DNA of 64,000 nucleotides from Cylicocyclus nassatus (GCA_958299035.1 CATQJL010000316.1:4738674-4802673), one strand, 5' to 3'; numbered from the stretch's first letter, positions 38,753 through 51,931 are shown. Made by a program: numbers and translations. Notes: generated by a model from the letters alone, not told the origin.

Positions 38753-39657
38753 GCAAAAGTAATGCGCGTTTTTTTAGCCCTTATTTCAAGACAGCTTTTC
38801 TCCATCGAAGTTTCTCCTATAAACTTACACAGCATACTTTAAAGAAGCTTCTTTTATGCTCTATTCAAGGGTGGTTGAAAGAAGCTTCTAGCCTCAATCG
38901 TTAAAAATTTATAGAGCTTCATACAACCGCACTCGAAACCAGAATTTCACTGCACTTACTTTTTTGGCCAGAATTTGAGCGCGAGTAATCGCATTTTTTT
39001 GAAAATTTAACTACCGTATGTAGTAGAAATTTTCTACTTTATGCATGCTTTGCTGTTTTCTCAGAAATTCTTTAGACTGAGATTTTGGTGCCCCAACATG
39101 AGTGATGGTTTTGAACAATCTGTGGCCCATAGATTTCCTTTGAAGAGGGCAATCGCCAAAGTTTTGCTCATTCCTGTAAGCGTAAGGGTGGACCTCCTGT
39201 TGACAGTTTTTGCAGAATTGTGGAAGTTGTTCAGTACACAGAAAATCAAAAATCTCCATATTTTGTGATTTTGAGGGCTACGAAAAAATGTCGAAAAAAG
39301 CGGACAATTTCAAATATTATTCTTTCCTTTTCTCAAATCTTCTTTGTTTGAGCCCCTTTCAACTTTTTTTTGTACTACTGGCTTGCGGCTACAAGACAGT
39401 CAAGTTTTCATTTATACCAACAAATCTTGAAAGAAGTTATGGTCAGTTAAAAACGAGGTTTCCGAAAAAAATTTTTTTTGCTTATCAATCCATATTTTTT
39501 CACTGTTTTGCGATGTTAGCACAATTTAAGGTGCGCTGTATAGAGAGAGGTTTGGTGCCTCTGACGGAATTTGCAGCGCTGAAAAATATGGATTTTTCAG
39601 TAAGTTATAGCACGTAAAAGTGAGAACTCGCAAAACGCGCATTACTTTTGCACCTAA
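38753..39657 (+). mobile_element. Mariner-like element, TTAGGTTGGTGCAAAAGTAA family, copy 1
   Basis: TA on both sides. The ends are TTAGGTTGGTGCAAAAGTAA then TGCGCG, and its inverse. These ends resemble those of the Hsmar1/MADE1 type of mariner. It is 905 bp, shorter than a full mariner, with no transposase recognised. An open + strand frame at 39210-39617 is shared in part with copy 2 at 53963. Confidence 0.85.
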
Positions 39658-40038
39658 TATCTTGCTCCAGCTCGCTCCTTCAATGTTTTATGCGTCACCG
39701 GAGCAAGGATTTTTTGAAGCCAGGCAGCTAAAGGCCCAAAAACTATATATCACTGAGCTGAGATTACGGAAAATTGACGTGGACTGTTGGCATTCTTAAC
39801 ACTTCTTAGCAATAACATATGAGGGTTTGATCTAACCGATATATATATTATTTCGCTTTGGCTGGAAAAACGCATCTAATTCTCTTTGATTCTATGAACG
39901 TAATTTCACTAACGTAATCAAACTGATTATTAAACGTTCAATTACTAAACACAGTAATCACTGCACATCACACTGAGCTGCTTTTGCACCCTTAGCAAGA
40001 CTTTTTTAGTTTTTATAAGCATCGACAACTCGGATATA

Positions 40039-40843
40039 TTAGGTTGTCCCATAATTATTTACCGTTTTTACTCCGACGGTCGTCTTTTTGTATCTATTCT
40101 TCAGCTGATGCGGCTTGAGTAACCATTCGATAGGGCAAAGCAAGCTCTACAAGATGGCTTTCAAGGGTCTGCGTAAATCATAATCCACGTAATCCATATG
40201 CTTGACAAATCGCACATTCTATTGCATACTTTTCGAATTTTTTCCATGGCTAGAAATAAGGGAAAAAATGAAGGAGTTAAAATGGCAAACCCCGCCCCTA
40301 GAAGTTCTGAGCTCCTCCCACACACGTGATCATATAGCTCATATAATATACAGAAGTACGATCATGCATTTGAAAATTTTGAAGGTGCCTTAGTTCTCGA
40401 GAAATGCTGATGCTTAAAGGCAATGGATCGGCAAAATCCAAAAACTCAGGACTTTAACGCCGTAGACTCCTTATTGCTCAAGTATGAAAACATTGCAATC
40501 CCGGTTGCACAGCATGCCTCCCTTGCCGAGAAAAATGCTCTCAAACTTACACGCGCAGGCCATTTTTACTCGCATCCGGACGAGTTGGCCATTTCCCTCT
40601 CACCATTGGAGGCTGCCCGCCGCAATACTATAACCAATAGGTCCTGCAACGATTCGGCCGTCATCAGCCTTGCTGCACTCGTCCAATTTCGATAGGAAGG
40701 ACGGCGGTTTTCAAGCTCTCAAAAGTGGATTTTCGGAATCAGCGTATTGGATAACCCCAGGTAAGCAAAAATTTGACTAGGTTGAGATTTGCCGAGCCAC
40801 TGCCTTTAAGGTAAAAAAGATGAATAATTATGGGACACCCTAA
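40039..40843. mobile_element. TTAGG element with GTCCCATAATTATT ends, interrupted
   Basis: It starts TTAGGTTGTCCCATAATTAT and ends with AATAATTATGGGACACCCTAA. A TTAA-type MITE has inserted inside it, so the original element is about 400 bp. Confidence 0.75.
40414..40810. mobile_element. TTAA-type MITE nested in the 40.0 kb element
   Basis: Bounded by TTAAAGGCAATGGATCGGC and its inverse (GCCGAGCCACTGCCTTTAA), it is flanked by TTAA. A diverged member of the AGGCAGTG family. Confidence 0.75.
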
Positions 40844-41361
40844 TGGAATTTTCATATCAGTTCATTTTATTTTCTTGCCTCTTTTGTAAGCAAAGGTGTC
40901 TATCTGTCCACCTATCTCAAAGCTGTGACAAGCTTCGAAAGCATTAAGTCCTGAAAATAAACATGTTCAAAAATGTTTTCCAAAAAGCTTGGAAAAGAGG
41001 CAGCAAACAAGCATCAACCCTTGAGGTTCTCGAGAATAAAATTCAAATGTTTTTGATTCTTATATCCTCTTTGGAGTATTGATATTTTCAAGTTAATTTT
41101 ATTTCCCAAATTCAGTTATTTTTTAGACTTATTATCTATTGTAGACGCCTTGAAATAGTGCGAGAAAATGCAACTATAGCTTTTATTGTAACTGATAGGA
41201 ACACTTCTTTTCACGGAATATGTGGTTGTTGTGTTGCACGACTAAGGTGCTAAATCTCCAATAGTTCCTTGATTATGACTCACTCATAAATTTTCTTCCC
41301 CACTGAGCCTCAGGTGAAAGTGTCATTCGGGTTTTGGCTTAAACATGTGGGGTGTAAGATA

Positions 41362-41812
41362 TTAGGTTGTTGCAAAATTAATGTCCGTTTTTCTAGGCTT
41401 ATATTCCAAACAACTTTTTTCCATCAAACTTTTTTTTTCGATACACAATCTGCATATCATTGGAAAGCTCTCTTTATCTACTATCTAATGGTGGTGGAAC
41501 TGAACCGCTATCTTCATCTGTGAAAATCTCACCAGCATTTTGTGCATCCGCACTCAAAATCGGAATCTCATAGCTTTCACTTTCTTGACCACAATTCAAG
41601 AGCAAATAAACGATTTTTTCTGAAAACAAGCAGTTGTATCGGATAAAGATTGTTTACCTACTGCGTGCTTATGTAGATTTTTGGAGATATCTGGACTAAA
41701 AAATTGACGCTTTGAAACAAATACTCGCTGCTGGCATTCTACGGGTCAGATTCTCATAATTAAGGCAACCGCCAAAGCTTCGCCCAACTCTGTAAGCTTG
41801 AGATTAGGCACC
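41362..41812 (+). mobile_element. Truncated copy of the TTAGGTTGGTGC mariner-like family
   Basis: It begins TTAGGTTGTTGCAAAATTAA and follows the left half of copy 1 with many changes (the translated start regions align). It stops where the next MITE begins and has no right end. Confidence 0.6.
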
Positions 41813-42228
41813 TTAAAGGCAGTGTCTCACTAGAATTTGGATCTCGGGATTTTTGCAAATTACAAGTCTTCTCGACCTTGTGTAACCCTAAACGGGCTCT
41901 AATTTGCGCAAAAATCCCGGAAACCCCGTTTTTCGAAACCCCTTTAGAAGCGACGCGGACGAGCTTTCCCGATTCATTCCAGTTTGCCACAGGAATGAAC
42001 ACGTCAAGAAGGATGGTGTCGCCTGGAAAGACGTGTTGAAACGCGATACAGGAACGGAATATTCGTCCAGCGCGAGCCGAAATGCGCTCCGCGAGCCACT
42101 TTGCCGAAATTTCTCGATTTAGGAAAGGCCTTATAAAGTGGGACTTGGGTATTGGCCTAGTAAGGGGTCCTCCGATAAACTACGTGAAAATCCGGTATAC
42201 TCAAAATTTGGTGAGACACTGCCTTTAA
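41813..42228. mobile_element. TTAA-type MITE, GTCTCACYA subfamily, copy 1
   Basis: Ends TTAAAGGCAGTGTCTCACTA and TTGGTGAGACACTGCCTTTAA. About 416 bp and non-coding. Closest to the copy at 61005-61424. Confidence 0.85.
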
Positions 42229-44523
42229 ATTCAATATCTGAAGAGAAATATAGAAATTTAGCTATTTAGTGCGCGAAGAATTTCAAATTTTCATAATTTG
42301 GCACTTACAAGCCTACAACAAATAGGCTCAAGAATGTAAACATTTTTGAAAATTTCTCTTTTCTTTTCGCAGAAGTCCTTCGCTTGAGTCTATTCTATAC
42401 ATACGTAAACTCATGGCCTGCAGCCACAATTAAGCTGATTGCCAGCCATACGAACTTGAAGGAGTTGTAAGCTTTTAAAGACGAGATTTCAAAAGAAAAA
42501 CAGTTTTTTTTTCTCATTTTGGTGATAGAGGAACTACTTTTTGAGTAGACTCTATAAAAGAAAGCTAGGCAATAATTAGTAGAAGAACTTTTTTCTGGCA
42601 CTACCACGAGCGTTATGTAATCTATCCGAAAACTACACATACTTTATCAACGTGACCGTAATTCTCTGTTTTCTGTCATTTGCCAACCAATCCCCCCTCT
42701 CACCTCTTCTCTGCACAGAATTTCCCCAACCGCCATTGTCACGTAATGCAAACATGATACGCAACCTCCTCCCTTTCCTTATCCATTCCTTATTCTTCAT
42801 TTCTACAGATTCCTCGTGCACACTGCATCTTTCCAATCTTGCAAAACCAACAAATTCACGGTCCAATGCGCTCTCGCCAAAAACGCGAAAGTTCAAAACT
42901 ATCACAATCGTTATCACAATCGCACCTGATTTTTTTTTCCTTGACCGTAATTTTTTGGCCAATTTTACATAACTTTTATCTACATTGTATCAAATTACAT
43001 GCAGGTTTCTGGTCTGCTTAAAACACCTCGTCAACGCTTAGTCACAGGCCCTAGAATCTATGGCTTGTGCAATACTGCTCCAAACGTGAAGATGAGCGAT
43101 AGAGGTAACACGCCGCTAAAGCCTCGATTTACAAACATTATCACCATTGAATGTGGACAGGTCGGCTGCTTCCTTAACCACCTTTCTCATCTGAAGTACG
43201 GATTCTCCAGCTGCAGTTTCTGTTCTTTGATGTTTGACATAGTGTGGATCCCTATTCTTTCTATTGTTTCGCAAATTGCACGCCACTTCTAGTATCGCTT
43301 CCAACAAAACAGCTATGCACAATTTTCGCTCTGCCTTCTCTCGTCTATCGTCTTGAAGCGTATACCAAACAAAATCCTTTTAGGTACATAGGATCCTGCG
43401 CTGCTCCTATTTTCCCTGTTAATTTCAGAGCTACATTGTTTACTATGATGCTTAACCTACCCAGATGGGTGCTCCTTACAAGAAAAGAGACGTAACACAG
43501 ACAGTTTGGTCTTTTGAAAAGGAGCATGCATGTTTGGAATCGGCTTAAGACGCTGAAACGATGCTATCTGAAAATGAGCTTTTTATAACGCTCTATTGAC
43601 GTATTACCTATAGGTTATGGAAGCATCAGTTTAATAAGTCTTTTGGTGCTAATAGAGAGCATTATTCAATTGCATTGCCAAGAGAATATTGGTACTGTAA
43701 TTATCAAAAAGTCCTTAAGCTTGCGATTTGGCACGGAAAAACAGTTTGCTCTGTCTAGAGGTGCTTTGCAGCTACGGGCTACAAATTTGCACTTAATTTT
43801 TATTTCATTCTGAGTACATAGGTGGTTTTGCAAGAGGCCAAACTAAGTTAGACGCTTCTTCTCGTCAGAGGCGTTCTTCCATCTGTTCAGCGTTCACTCA
43901 GACACACCTAACATGTGCTAAAGCGCCTTTTTCCATTTTATTTCATACTTTTGCGATCTGACGACACCGAAATCGCTGCTATTCAAGGGCACTTGGTGAG
44001 CTTCACTACAACATACCATGATTGTAGCTGCGAACATTTCGATAGTAACAGAAATGCTTGCAGAAAATCACGACGTATTCGTGATAGCGGTTCATTATAT
44101 CCTGCAACAGAGAATAAGCGTATTAATTTGAACAAAAGAAAAAGAGAGGAAAAAACAAGAGAAAGAAATGGAAAGTTTGGTTTTTGTTTATCTATGATCT
44201 AATCTTTATGTTTCATATTTATGTTTGCTAGGTTCTCGCTCAGTTTATGTATCTTTAGCCCAGTAACCATAAAAATGATTTCCGTATTTTGTCTTGTAAG
44301 TATTTTTTTGAATTGCCATAATGAATGTAGAAACTATTCTCATCGCGACAGCTAGCGCTCTGATACTACTAAACGTAGGGTTACCAGTCTGCATCTGACT
44401 GGAGCTTTGTTTAGCTTCAGAACAGCATGCATGAGAAGAATATTGTTGATTTTTCCTAGGTGTACTTTGTTACTTTTGCAAAGACGTTTATGTCTGTTAA
44501 TGATAGTAACATTTTTTGTTGTA
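42229..44523. other. No convincing gene
   Basis: A pyrimidine-rich stretch at 42680-42960 is open on both strands; the + frame could start at 42754 with a hydrophobic MIRNLLPFLIHSLFFI, but it has no supporting context. A TATA-like CTATAAAAG lies at about 42550. I do not call a gene. Confidence 0.4.
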
Positions 44524-45543
44524 TTAGGCCATTTCAAAAGTAGTTTCGCTTTTTTCAAACGGGCGCTACATTTGATGGAACAAAGCTTTATAGGAGACCT
44601 TGGTAGCATTCGAAACAGCATTTCGTTCTCTTTCTAACGATTATGAAATTGCTGCAAAACATTCAATGAGCTTTCAGAAAATAACCAAAATCTGCAACCT
44701 ATGCTTTTTGAGGTAGTTAAGTTTCACAATTTTTTAAAACTTTCATATCAGTCCTCGGAAGGAGTTCAAGTAAGATTCGATAGAACAAACCTCATAAAAT
44801 ACAGCGCAACTTTTTTCTCCATTTTGAAACTCGCGATAATCTTTTAAAAGATATTTTAACAAAGCCATCGGAATTTGGCAAGACTGCATTAGCTACAATC
44901 GCATCAAACATCATAATTATTCGGAATTTAAGACTACCAAGATGGTACTATGAGTTAGCACTAATTTAACAAAGCAAGTGGGAGTTTACGGATTCGAAAT
45001 ATCAAATTTCGAGTTTTACGGGCACAGCCTGGGGCTCGTTTGGAAAGACGAGTTATGAGGATTTTGCTCCAAAGACTGAATGAATCGGAAACAAAAAGCA
45101 CCCAATAGAAAGAGGAGAAGAAACTGCATCGAATGACACCCGAGCTGCTCACCGTTTTATGTTCCATGAAGATTTAACTGTCCAAGAATGAAAATCGGTA
45201 GCATCAGTTAAAATTCTGTTAAAAATGAATGACATGATGTGGAAAGGAGAAAAAAATTGTTTTGCATCCTGTAAGGTATGCCTTATAGAAACGTAACTTT
45301 CGCTTCTTTGGAGGGTTGATATAAAAGTTTAGAAAAATTGTGAAACTTGACCATTTCAAAAAGCATAGGTCGCAGATTTTGGTTATTTTCTGAAAGCTCA
45401 TTGACTGTTTTGCAACAATTTCACAATCTTTAGAAAGAGGATGAAATGCTGCATCGAATGCTACCAAGATCTCCTAGAAACCTTTGTTCCATCAAATGTG
45501 GCGCCACTTTGAAAAAAGCGAAATTACTTCTGAAACGACCTAA
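44524..45543. mobile_element. TTAGG element with long inverted repeats
   Basis: TA on both sides; ends TTAGGCCATTTCAAAAGTAG and its near-inverse. Inverted similarity extends about 230 bp inward from each end (for example TTTGATGGAACAAAG and CTTTGTTCCATCAAA). The central 550 bp is non-coding as far as I can see. Confidence 0.85.
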
Positions 45544-45721
45544 TATATGACAAATGTTAGAGCCATGTAAGAACTGTATAATTAGTTCTAATTGATCGTG
45601 CCTAGTTCATTCATTTTGTATATAAATTTGATGCATGTCAGTTCACGATCCTAATCACTTTCCAACTCCCTAAGGTATTCAGAAATGTAATAATCTTATT
45701 TTACTCCTTTTTCATTCTATA

Positions 45722-46392
45722 CAGGGTGTCCCAAAAAGATGTTAACACTGTTTGATCGTTAATAACTTTGTTGCTTTCATGTCCTTCGCCGAGCTTGAGG
45801 CACCATTCTGTAGGGCGAGGTTCAACTTAGATTTGTAGTATAAAGCGAATCACCAATCGCTCTTCGTTACTGTAGGATTACGGTACCAACTTCTAGCATG
45901 TGGATCCATTGTGAGATATGCCACTCAACAAAATTTTTTTCAAAAAATCGGAAAAATCGTATACTAGGGTTTTCGCGAGAGCTGATTCCACTACACAACT
46001 TTTTACGAATGTTTTTAGCTTTTTGACGGTGTATTCACATTTCTGACAAGTGCTAGAAATTCAATTATTACGGTTTACCTGGGAAAACCTAGGAGAGAAG
46101 CATCACAGTAAAGTGGAAATTTCATATTCGAAATCAGCGACTTCCATTACCACAGTTTAAGAGTTTCTGGCTTGTTTGTTTTGTTCCGAGGCAGAATATG
46201 GCCTCCAATGGCCTAAAATCCATGTCGAAGTTCCTACCATAATCCTACAGTAACGCGAACGGTGATTCGCTCCATACTACAAATCTAAGTTGATCCTCGC
46301 TTTACAGAATGGCGCCTAAAGCTTGGCGAAAGACATGAAAGCAAGGGAGTTATTAACGATCAAACAGTGTTAACATTTTTTGGGACACCCTG
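45722..46392. mobile_element. CAGGGTGTCCC element, copy 2
   Basis: TA on both sides; same ends, length and internal sequence as copy 1 at 15741. Neither copy has a transposase. Confidence 0.9.
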
Positions 46393-46685
46393 TATTTAGT
46401 GCCTTTATACATTACTTTCAAATTTTATGCCCAGATTTTCATAATAATATGTTTATGGTTATTGTCAACATTTTTTCAGACTAGTATTTTGCATTATTCT
46501 GGAAGGACTGGCTCCAACTATTTCTGTCCTGTTTTTTCTTTTTTAAGTTGTCAGTATGGAACATGCATCTACACAAATTATATAAACCGTCTTTACATTT
46601 CGTTTTACTTTTTCCAGAAATGTTGCACCAAAACATGCAGTGATTAAAGAATAAAGATGAAGGATTTGGCTCTTTAACTCTATGT

Positions 46686-46735
46686 ATAAAGCTGAATGTC
46701 TGTTCGTCTGTTTGTATGTCTGTATGTATGTTCCA
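46686..46735. repeat. TGTMTGTYTGT simple repeat
   Basis: A run of four-base TGTC/TGTT/TGTA units (CTGTTCGTCTGTTTGTATGTC), likely a decayed microsatellite. Confidence 0.7.
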
Positions 46736-46849
46736 TATAAAAATTCTTATTTCTGAGTCCCTCGGGAGCAAATCTTGCACGCATACAGTCGGGGCGAGAC
46801 GAATGTCGTAAGCTACTTTTAGCTATCGATCGATTTCGCTTTACCGATT

Positions 46850-47155
46850 TTTTCCAAGTTTGACCTACGGGGCTGGCAGCTGGCACAGAGGATAGGTAAG
46901 CACGCTGAATACGAATGCAGTATTAGTTTTGAAAATGTAAATTACTTTTATCGATTTTTCTGCATAGTTTGACCTAACGGGCTGGGAGTTGGCACGGTGG
47001 GGGGGGGGGGGGGTAAGTGGGCATGCTGATTACGAATACAGCACTAGTTGCCAAAATTATCTACGAATTTTATCGATTTCATTGATTTTTTAAAAAATTC
47101 GAGCCATGGGGCTGGGAGTTAGCATGGAAGGGTAAGTGGGCATGCTGAGTACGAA
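46850..47155 (+). repeat. Tandem repeat of about 120 bp, three units
   Basis: Each unit has GGGGCTGGGAGTTGGCAC (or close), then GTAAGTGGGCATGCTGA, TACGAATACAG and a TTTTATCGATTTT stretch. The second unit carries a G-run of about 15 at 46999-47013. Single inverted copies sit at 23590 and 24605. Confidence 0.7.
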
Positions 47156-47787
47156 AACAAGACAAGGATAGCGAACACTGGCATAGACAGTGGGTACAAA
47201 AAAAAGGTTGTACAGGAATAGGGACAGTGACCTCAATCATAGGCCCTTAGTAAACCCCTATTCAGCCCAACTCGGCTCGGGGCGGGCCTACGTTGAACGT
47301 AGAACGAATCAGCCCGGCATCCGGTGAGCTATTAATTTGGTTGCTGATCGCTTTCTAGACATGGAGGTCTTGTGGGCTCCCAAAAACTCAACACTTTGGG
47401 CAGGTTTGGTCGAGCGGCTAAGTGAATAGGTTTCAACGAGCAAGACAATGGTTCGGAGCCGGCTAGTGCTAGACTTTTGCGCCACCACGGACAATCTTTG
47501 ATAGCGGCCGCTATCGAGAAAAATCGATGGCGACCGCTATCAAAGCTATCGTCAAGCAAATAAAGGGATAAAACAAATTTACCATATTTTGGCGAGAATA
47601 TCATGAAAAACGAAAATTATGGAACATAGAGCAAATGAAAAAATCGAAAAATCCTTGTTTCATCAGTTTTTGAAGGAAAAACGTAGCAAGCTCTGAAAAA
47701 AGAAGAAATCCAAGGAATCCTGTTTTCTTGCTTTTCTCGCCGCAATCAGCTGTTCATTGACCCCCTCCCATTTAGGCCGCCGAAGTC

Positions 47788-47931
47788 GGGTAGAGGAACG
47801 AACACCTTAATTAGGTACCGCCTCCGCGGGCTGCTGGTCCTTTCGTCCTACTGTTGTGCATCGTGTTGGGACCAGTAGTCCATGGAAGCGGTGCCTAATT
47901 GAGGTGTTCGTTCCTCTACCCCCAAAGTCGT
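47788..47931. mobile_element. Palindromic MITE, GGGTAGAGGAACG ends
   Basis: GGGTAGAGGAACGAACACCT and TTAATTAGGTACCGC are mirrored on the right (GCGGTGCCTAATTGAGGTGT, then TCGTTCCTCTACCC). The loop is about 65 bp. Confidence 0.8.
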
Positions 47932-48592
47932 GCAGTTTTCGAGTTTTGCACCGCAAGAATACGTCGACTGAATTTTCCTGTAAATTGCTCACGAGCAACT
48001 TACGGGAAATTTGTCTGATCCTCCTCTTATGCACGCTATCATTTTCGGGTCATCCTAAAATTCAACCTCGTATAAGTAGCATTCTGGTGAACTGACTGTG
48101 ACACTTGACCAGACAGTCTTCTGACTGTTGAACTGACTATCCTAAAGCAGGGAAAGGTAGGCGGGATCAGGTTCACCCGAGGAAGTTTTTCTGAGTGACT
48201 AATCTCAAGTCAGATGAATGGAGGTTTACTACGGGCCATAGTGTTTTAACAAAACCGGGCGGAGCCGGTATGCCAGCTAGTTACTGATATTAACGGCTAG
48301 CTAGTCAGCACTGTTTATGAAATATCGAACTACGCTGATCCTTGGGCATGTGAGAAAGATTCGAGTGACAAAATGTTTACCTGCTTTATTCACAAACAAG
48401 ACATAAAAAATAATGCCAATTTAGAAGCAAAATGTACAACAATTATATACACCAGTATGATCAGTCCACCAGAAATCAAGCGAGTCCTTGCGTGAAAATC
48501 TTTCTCGCCTGGAAGTGGCCTGGCTTACTGCGCGTTATCTCTCTGAAACAGGCTTGGCTGATTACGGTTACTATATGTAGAAAATCGTGAAC

Positions 48593-48823
48593 TTACTCCG
48601 CCAACCGAAGATTTTCAAACATCCGCAACACACGCTCATCTGTAGGCACTTCGACGACTTCGTCGATATATTGTGGGGTTTCATCTTTTTCAATCATCGT
48701 ATGTTTTGGAACAGTTCTGCCAAGGTCTTTTGTGTATCGATTCCAAAAGTAATTCCCTTCGCAATGAGTTGGTGGTAAGAGCTCGTAAAATAGAAAAAAC
48801 AGTAAGAGCTGGTAGCAGAACAT
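48593..48823 (-). CDS. Small secreted protein, unknown family
   Basis: A single-exon frame of 76 residues. It starts with a strong signal peptide (MFCYQLLLFFLFYELLPPTH) and continues with a charged part including KDLGRTVPKHTMIEKDE and DEVVEVPTDERVLRMFENL. A minus strand CTTTCAG lies about 13 bp before ATG, which would serve as a splice or trans-splice acceptor. A TATA-like TATAAAAT is at about 49017-49024 and an AATAAA at 48385-48390. No homologous family recognised. Codon texture and flanking signals make chance unlikely but not excluded. Confidence 0.65.
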   Translation of the reverse strand: MFCYQLLLFFLFYELLPPTHCEGNYFWNRYTKDLGRTVPKHTMIEKDETPQYIDEVVEVPTDERVLRMFENLRLAE

Positions 48824-51800
48824 CGCGACGGGAAATCTGAAAGTGCAAGTATGGCTGTTTTTCCGCTACACAAGATGAGCATCTCTGTTTGATGAATTAT
48901 TGCAATGAAATGAAAGATTTTTGAATAGAATCTAAATTTTGAAGTTTAAGAGAGAAGAGAAGGAGGGAAGAGACAACATAATGTGCTGTTACTCTTACAA
49001 CAGCCCATTTTATATGACGCAAATCACAAAAAGAGGGAGAGCTGATTTTAATCTCGAATTTTTTAGAAAGTGCCGGTAATATCATCTGCTTGCGAGAAGA
49101 CAAGAAAATTATAGTTCAGTATCGGTCTTAGGATCTTTTCAGTATGGTTGATCTGAATTCGTTAGCAGTGGGGACAAGTTCGCCTCAGTGGCGGACCGAT
49201 GGTCATTGCATGTATAAAACTTGTTTTTATTTGCAAAATCAAAATGCTGTTTGTTAGGAATTTTCAAAAATCAACTTGTATAAAATTTCTTGGGTACGCG
49301 ACTGCCGCCATTCCCTCTTTTTAGAAGTCTAAGGATATATGTAGGCCCGTAAAAGATTTTGGATAGCATATCAAAAACTATTTCTAAGGTGTGGCTATAC
49401 TATTATATTTCCCTTGATTCTAAGAATGGAGTCTTTCCAACAATTGCTCAAATGCACTGGCTTGCTTGTCGTGAATATTTGATACATCTGTAAAGTCTGT
49501 TCGTTGAAAATGTAAAGCCGCATAAATGGGTTGTCCAAAGAAAAGCCTTAAAAGGAAGTTTCATGCAAATTTCGGTGCTTTTAGAGATCCAGACATTTCG
49601 TTGCATACTCGCTTCCAATATTCTACTATTCTCTACTGCGACTATACTGAACAAAAGTGAATTGTCGCACAGTGTGCAAATTCTGATGTTCCAACATGTT
49701 TCAAGTGGTTAGAACAGGATTTGAGCACGTATTTGTTCACTATCAGTAAAAAAGACAAAAGACTTTTTAAGGAGGCGAGTTACCTGTGATTACAGGAAAA
49801 ACATCGAAAATGCCGAACATATAAATTGTTTTTTACAGCAAACGGTAGAAGAATTGGTTGAAATGATAGGACAAAGTCCAGCTTTCTAGCATTCAGAGCT
49901 TTCTTTCACCCCTCTCCCCATTGCCCTCGCAAAGATGATTTTAACGCTGCCATTTAAGCTTGACAGTAAATCTTGAAAGATCTCATCTCACAACTTTTTC
50001 AAGAAGGCTTGAGTTGTTAGTTGATAGAAAACGACGAAGACGAATTCTTGCAAATTAGTGCACTAGGTGGTGATGTTTCCAACATATTTATTTGGTGCAA
50101 AGGATGGATTGGTAAAGATCAACAAGGTTGAGGATCCAGAATAAGCAGAGTGTGCAGAATTTTGACTCAAAGTTTCTCACTGCTAAGCATCTGGGAGATT
50201 CGAGTCTTGAGCTAAATTGCAATGTCCAGAAGGAATGTAAGAAGACTACAAGATCAAAGAGACAAGGTTAATTACCTATAATTTGCTGTACGTTAGGTTA
50301 TGGCAAGTTGCCGAAACGGAATGACTCGGTTCAGAAAGCATTCATGCATTTATTGCCTACTCTAACACCGAAAATACGTAACTGACTAAGAATGAGTACG
50401 TGACTACTTGTCGGTACAGAATGCAGTGAAACCAGCCAAGGTTCTATGTCTGTCTTTGGCTACTTGAAGGCGCCCGAACTGGTTACAAGGACGATATCAC
50501 ACGAAAAGAGATGCCTAGAATAGTAAGCACGAAGTGCATCCGACGAGCGAGCACAGCTTCTCGAAAACTAGTGGCAATACGACTTCTTTAGGTTAGCCTT
50601 GAAATTGGTTCTCATCCAGCTGGTCAACATTTCGCTGAATCACATGACTAGCATGGAGTCGTGTAGCACACAGGTGGAACCAAAATAGTTTTTGCCCACA
50701 CTTCGCCCATAAAGTATCTTAGGTAACTCGTTCAAGTTTGAGTCAATAGCAGTGGTGCGAAACATTTCCTTCAACGAAATAAAGATTTGAGTCAGGTTTG
50801 CTCAAAATCGTGCTCGTAAACGGTTTATTTCGAAAGAGTTTTGAAGTGAATAACTATTTCCAGCACTCCAGACATTAATACTCGAAAAGCAGGGATTAGT
50901 TGAGAAAAGGTACGAAGTTCATTGTTTCCTCATTTCCGCTAAAAACGTAATGCAAGTTCAAAATTCAGAAAAATTCTTTCATTGCGACAAACTTTTATTA
51001 ATGAACAGAATCAGATTAAAAGAAAATTGTTGTTGGGCACAATAATGAAGAGAAGAAAAAACCACTACTGGCAAATATAATTCATAGGACAGTTTTCAAA
51101 AAGGATGATTTATTGACTATTTGTGGAATGACTGAAAAACACTTAGAGTGACTTTCAACGGATTTGCGCTGAAAATTGTCTTTATATAGAGGGTGTGCAC
51201 ATGTTTACGAATGAGAAGAACGGAAATGCCATCCGGTAGGGCTCCCTGCTTGCCGTGCAAGAAAGTACAATATCAGAGCTGCTTTGCAAAATAGAAAAAT
51301 ACGACCGGTTCCAACATAACGCGATTGCATCAGCATGGGAATGGCGCAAAGCGTCCTTATTCTCCCCTATTAAAGCGTTGATTCTTTACTATGTTGTTGT
51401 GTAATCAGTCAGAGTAATTAAAGGCTTATAGGTGGAACGGAAAAAGTTGTTGATTACCGCCTCCTGCCGTCTTACTCTCGACCAGATTTATTGCAACGGG
51501 TCAGATGACGATAAATTGTTTGCTAGTTTCTATAAAAAGAATGCGATGAAAGAACACGATCAGTATTGAAATCGCGAAATCTTTGCTTAGTCTAAATAGG
51601 GTTTAATGGAGTATACCAGAACTTGTCAAACCTTCTATTCTCCTGAATTCATGACTAACTAAAGGAAAATCGGATTAGCAGAATTGGTATATAGTGAACA
51701 TTGAATACATCAGTGGTAAACCCCATAGCAAAGCCAGTTTCGAAAACCGAAAAATTTGGAGAGACAAAAAGAAGCGGAGCCATGTCACATTAGATTTATT

Positions 51801-51931
51801 ACTCTAGATCTTTTCACTTCATTCGAACTGATAAAGGATGACGGTAGGGCTGAGGCAAGCAATCTTCAATCTTTTGAGCAGATTTCAAAACTAGAGAAAT
51901 TGAGTGGATAGTACATGGAGGACAAAGCTTG
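48824..51931. other. No gene seen
   Basis: The largest stretch without a coding, repeat or element signal in the right part. A minus strand TATATAAAG at about 51182-51190 followed by AATAAA near 51000 could mark a short non-coding transcript; there is no open frame between them. Confidence 0.4.

Noticed and set aside
42633..42972. Open frames on both strands over a pyrimidine-rich stretch
   Set aside because: Both frames owe their length to biased composition. There is no splice or family support.
47395..47480. tRNA-like string (GGTCGAGCGGCTAAGTG ... GGTTCGGAGCC)
   Set aside because: It resembles A and B boxes of a Leu/Ser tRNA, but there is no acceptor stem pairing and no proper anticodon arm. 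At most a tRNA-derived fragment.
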